Below, piece by piece: positions 7,407 to 9,421 of a DNA stretch of 9,421 bases. This DNA is from Nitrosomonadaceae bacterium (lineage in GTDB: Bacteria > Pseudomonadota > Gammaproteobacteria > Burkholderiales > Nitrosomonadaceae), in contig JAHELA010000055.1 in NCBI GenBank assembly GCA_024644425.1, positions 1 through 9,421 on the forward strand, given 5' to 3'. Both the position numbers and the translations under genes were made by a program. Every line of letters starts with the position of its first letter. Positions within the stretch are counted from its first letter, which is position 1. The notes under the pieces were generated by a model. The model made no database searches, was not told where the DNA came from, and worked only from the letters and a program-made list of their open reading frames with translations.

Positions 7407-7433
7407 CTCTAGGTATATAGGAGATACCAAGAG
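7407..7433 (+). promoter_or_regulatory. Stem-loop displaying the Shine-Dalgarno of the BPSS1780-type gene
   Basis: The leader directly before the ATG at 7434 can fold into a hairpin. CTCT (7407-7410) pairs with AGAG (7430-7433), one A-A mismatch follows (7411/7429), then GGTAT (7412-7416) pairs with ATACC (7424-7428). The 7-nt loop ATAGGAG (7417-7423) contains the whole AGGAG ribosome binding site. The stem thus has nine base pairs and ends exactly at the start codon. A GGA within an A-N-GGA context in a hairpin loop over the ribosome binding site is the known arrangement of CsrA/RsmA targets, but whether this organism uses it so is inference. Confidence 0.5.
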
Positions 7434-8168
7434 ATGAAAAAAATAAACCATATCGGAGCAAAACAAGGATTACAGTGGATCGTGAATGGTTTCTATCTAT
7501 TCCGCTGTAGTCCACTAATCTGGATCATACTATGCGGATTCTTGCTAAGTATCGCCGTAGTACTTTCTCTTGTTCAGACAGTTGGGCAGATAGTTTTTAC
7601 AATACTTTCTCCAGTCTTTATGGCCGGTTTAATGTCTGGATGCAAAGCTCTTGAACAAGATAAAGAATTGGAAATTGGACATTTGTTTGCAGGATTTCGG
7701 GCAAATACAGTTCCACTAATCACTTTAGGAGGAATTTATCTGGTGGGACAGGTGTTAATCATTAGTATTGCCATATTAGTAGGAGGTGACACCTTGATGG
7801 ATCTATGGTTTGAAGGTAAAAGGGTAGACGAGAATGAATTAAAAAGAGTCTCAGGTAATATGTTATCTGCAACCTTAGTAGTACTAACTTTGTCTATTCC
7901 ACTGATGATGGCCACTTGGTTTGCACCATTGTTAATAATGTTTGATCGTATGCCTCCATTTGTTGCTATGCGACTGAGTTTCCTTGGTTGCCTATCTAAT
8001 TTTATACCTCTTCAGATTTATGCAATCTCACTAATAGTGCTAGCAATAATTTCCTCAATACCCTATGGACTAGGATTTTTCATACTAATCCCAACGTTAT
8101 TTGCTTCAATTTACGCAAGCTACAAGGCTATCTTTGTTGATATATCTGAAACGGAACAACTTAGTTGA
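7434..8168 (+). CDS. BPSS1780-family integral membrane protein
   Basis: Multi-pass inner-membrane protein of unknown function, 244 residues. It resembles the betaproteobacterial BPSS1780 family, with the family-like opening of a short basic N terminus, then GLQWIVNGFYLFRCSPLIW (12-30). Hydrophobic segments lie at about 28-48, 50-68, 94-117, 142-168, 188-208 and 210-232, so six membrane spans are likely. A polar loop at 70-92 (CKALEQDKELEIGHLFAGFR) and a charged one at 121-141 separate them. An AGGAG ribosome binding site (7419-7423) lies ten bases before the ATG, in the loop of a predicted hairpin. The gene is 66 bp downstream of thrB in the same direction and may share its transcript. It converges on uvrD with a 21-bp gap. 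No catalytic motif is visible and I do not propose a substrate. Confidence 0.85.
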   Translation: MKKINHIGAKQGLQWIVNGFYLFRCSPLIWIILCGFLLSIAVVLSLVQTVGQIVFTILSPVFMAGLMSGCKALEQDKELEIGHLFAGFRANTVPLITLGGIYLVGQVLIISIAILVGGDTLMDLWFEGKRVDENELKRVSGNMLSATLVVLTLSIPLMMATWFAPLLIMFDRMPPFVAMRLSFLGCLSNFIPLQIYAISLIVLAIISSIPYGLGFFILIPTLFASIYASYKAIFVDISETEQLS

Positions 8169-8175
8169 TTTTTTT
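8157..8175 (+). terminator. Possible weak intrinsic terminator
   Basis: CAAC (8157-8160) and GTTG (8164-8167) can pair around a TTA loop, overlapping the last codons of the membrane-protein gene. Seven T residues (8169-8175) follow immediately. The geometry is that of an intrinsic terminator and its position in a tail-to-tail gap is right. The four-pair stem is short, however, and AT-rich DNA yields such patterns by chance. Confidence 0.3.
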
Positions 8176-8189
8176 CCTAACTTTCCCGG

Positions 8190-9421
8190 TCAAGTAGAAA
8201 TCAATTTGGCATATTCCAGAGATAACCATTTCGTTCCAGCATGGTTGAACTTTACTTGTACACGTGCATCTGTGCTGCCTCCTTCACAATTAACAATTAT
8301 ACCCTTGCCAAACTTAGCATGAATTACACTCTGGCCTACATGCCATTGTGATGCCTTTGCATCCCTAATACCTAATTTCCCTTCTCTCATCCTGAACCCA
8401 GGCTTCTGTGCCAGCATACCAAGCCCTTGATCTACACTTTCCGAATCTCCCTCCATATTTTTTGGTATCAGCTGAGTGATTACCTCTTTTTGAATGGGAT
8501 AAAGCCACTTCAGTAAACTATCTGGGACTTCCTGCAGAAAGCGTGATGGAATATTGTAACGAGTTTGACCATGCAGCATACGATTCTGAGCAAAACTTAG
8601 GTATAATCGCCGCCGTGCACGAGTCAAAGCCACATACATTAAACGTCGCTCTTCTTCTAACCCACCAACTTCATATCTACTGTTCTCATGGGGAAATAGG
8701 CCCTCTTCCAATCCACTCAGAAAAACGCTGTGAAACTCCAATCCCTTGGCTGAATGCACAGTCATCAATTGAATTGCATCCTGATTGTCACCACTCTGAT
8801 GCTCCCCCGCTTCTAGTGACGCATGTGCAAGGAAAGCAGAAAGACTACCATCATCCGCTTCTTGAATATAACTAGTGGCTGCATTAATCAATTCATTCAG
8901 ATTCTCTAAACGATTAGCGCCTTCTCGTTCAGTACGATAATGTTCTACAAGTCCACTAGACTTAAGCAAATAATTAACGATTTCTGGCAACGACAAATCC
9001 ACACAAGCTTGCTGCATTGTCTCAATTAACACTACAAAACCACTAATGCCTTTTTTTGGTGTATTTATTCTCTTATTTCTATTATGTAAATTCGGAGATG
9101 TATCTTCTGAGTTTTGAGTAGAAGTTGCACTATTGTTATGTCTTTCTAATGCCGCTTGCCATAGGCTCCCTCCCATTTTTTTTGCATCAACCTGTAGCTG
9201 TTCTAGAGTTCGAGAACCAATTCCACGCGTAGGAAAATTGATAACTCGTAACAACGCATTATCATCATCAGGATTAGCAATCATCCTTAAATAGGCTAGT
9301 GCATGCTTAATCTCTTGGCGTTCAAAGAAGCGCATACCACCATATACGCGGTAAGCTAACGATGCATTAAACAAAGCATGCTCTAACACGCGTGATTGTG
9401 CATTAGAACGGTATAGTAGTG
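8190..9421 (-). CDS. uvrD: DNA helicase II UvrD, C-terminal part (cut by window edge)
   Basis: SF1A 3'-5' helicase of nucleotide excision and mismatch repair. The frame is open to the right edge, so only the last 409 residues are seen, out of roughly 720-740 in the family. It begins inside motif IV with LLYRSNAQSR, followed by YRVYGGMRFFERQEIKHALAYLR, a 2A/2B block matching UvrD/PcrA. Further on are motif V, QLMTVHSAKGLEF, with SGLEEGLFPH, and motif VI, EEERRLMYVALTRARRRLYLS, holding the ATP-contacting arginines. The C-terminal 60 residues (WHVGQSVIHAKFGKGIIV ... KWLSLEYAKL) form the Tudor-like domain known in UvrD/PcrA to contact RNA polymerase. A GTG at 9387-9389 is an internal valine codon, not the start. 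A low-complexity Ser/Asn/Thr-rich insert lies at 9051-9137. The Walker A and B motifs lie outside the window. Confidence 0.96.
   Translation of the reverse strand, partial: LLYRSNAQSRVLEHALFNASLAYRVYGGMRFFERQEIKHALAYLRMIANPDDDNALLRVINFPTRGIGSRTLEQLQVDAKKMGGSLWQAALERHNNSATSTQNSEDTSPNLHNRNKRINTPKKGISGFVVLIETMQQACVDLSLPEIVNYLLKSSGLVEHYRTEREGANRLENLNELINAATSYIQEADDGSLSAFLAHASLEAGEHQSGDNQDAIQLMTVHSAKGLEFHSVFLSGLEEGLFPHENSRYEVGGLEEERRLMYVALTRARRRLYLSFAQNRMLHGQTRYNIPSRFLQEVPDSLLKWLYPIQKEVITQLIPKNMEGDSESVDQGLGMLAQKPGFRMREGKLGIRDAKASQWHVGQSVIHAKFGKGIIVNCEGGSTDARVQVKFNHAGTKWLSLEYAKLIST

Noticed and set aside
8543..8875. Plus-strand 110-codon frame antisense to uvrD
   Set aside because: It overlaps conserved uvrD motifs V and VI; its His/Pro-rich product looks like a translation of the opposite strand.
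9387..9389. GTG as a start codon of a short 399-residue UvrD
   Set aside because: The frame continues upstream to the window edge and encodes the conserved motif IV residues YRSNAQSR, so the gene is cut by the edge rather than truncated.

Overview
This is an ordinary chromosomal segment of a fairly AT-rich betaproteobacterium. The protein sequences and the gene order (polA beside a LOG-like gene, a DUF2782 gene, thrB and a BPSS1780-type membrane protein) look most like the Nitrosomonas / Nitrosomonadales group. That placement is from recalled family sequences, not a search. I see no phage, insertion sequence, CRISPR array, tRNA or rRNA.

Left part (203-2257, minus strand): the classic rpsP-rimM-trmD-rplS operon, transcribed right to left. 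It encodes ribosomal protein S16, the 16S maturation factor RimM, the tRNA m1G37 methyltransferase TrmD and ribosomal protein L19. Spacing is tight (22 nt, 12 nt, then a 1-nt TAATG overlap). A plausible sigma70-type promoter lies upstream of rpsP. Positions 1-202, downstream of rplS, show no gene and no convincing terminator.

Centre (2433-5192, minus strand): full-length DNA polymerase I, with all three enzymatic domains and their catalytic residues intact. Its start codon lies only 22 bp from the divergent gene on the plus strand.

Right part (5215-8168, plus strand): four co-oriented genes encode a LOG / TIGR00730-like protein, a small exported DUF2782 protein, homoserine kinase (ThrB, threonine biosynthesis) and a multi-pass BPSS1780-family membrane protein. 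The last gene converges, 21 bp apart, on uvrD (8190 to the right edge, minus strand). Only the C-terminal 409 residues of UvrD are in the window.

The genome-maintenance genes (polA, uvrD) and translation genes are standard housekeeping. No clearly new system is present. The best leads are a stem-loop that displays the ribosome binding site of the BPSS1780-type gene in its loop (7407-7433, CsrA-site-like), a lysine-rich L19 tail built from a 30-bp repeat, and the very compact polA/LOG divergent junction.
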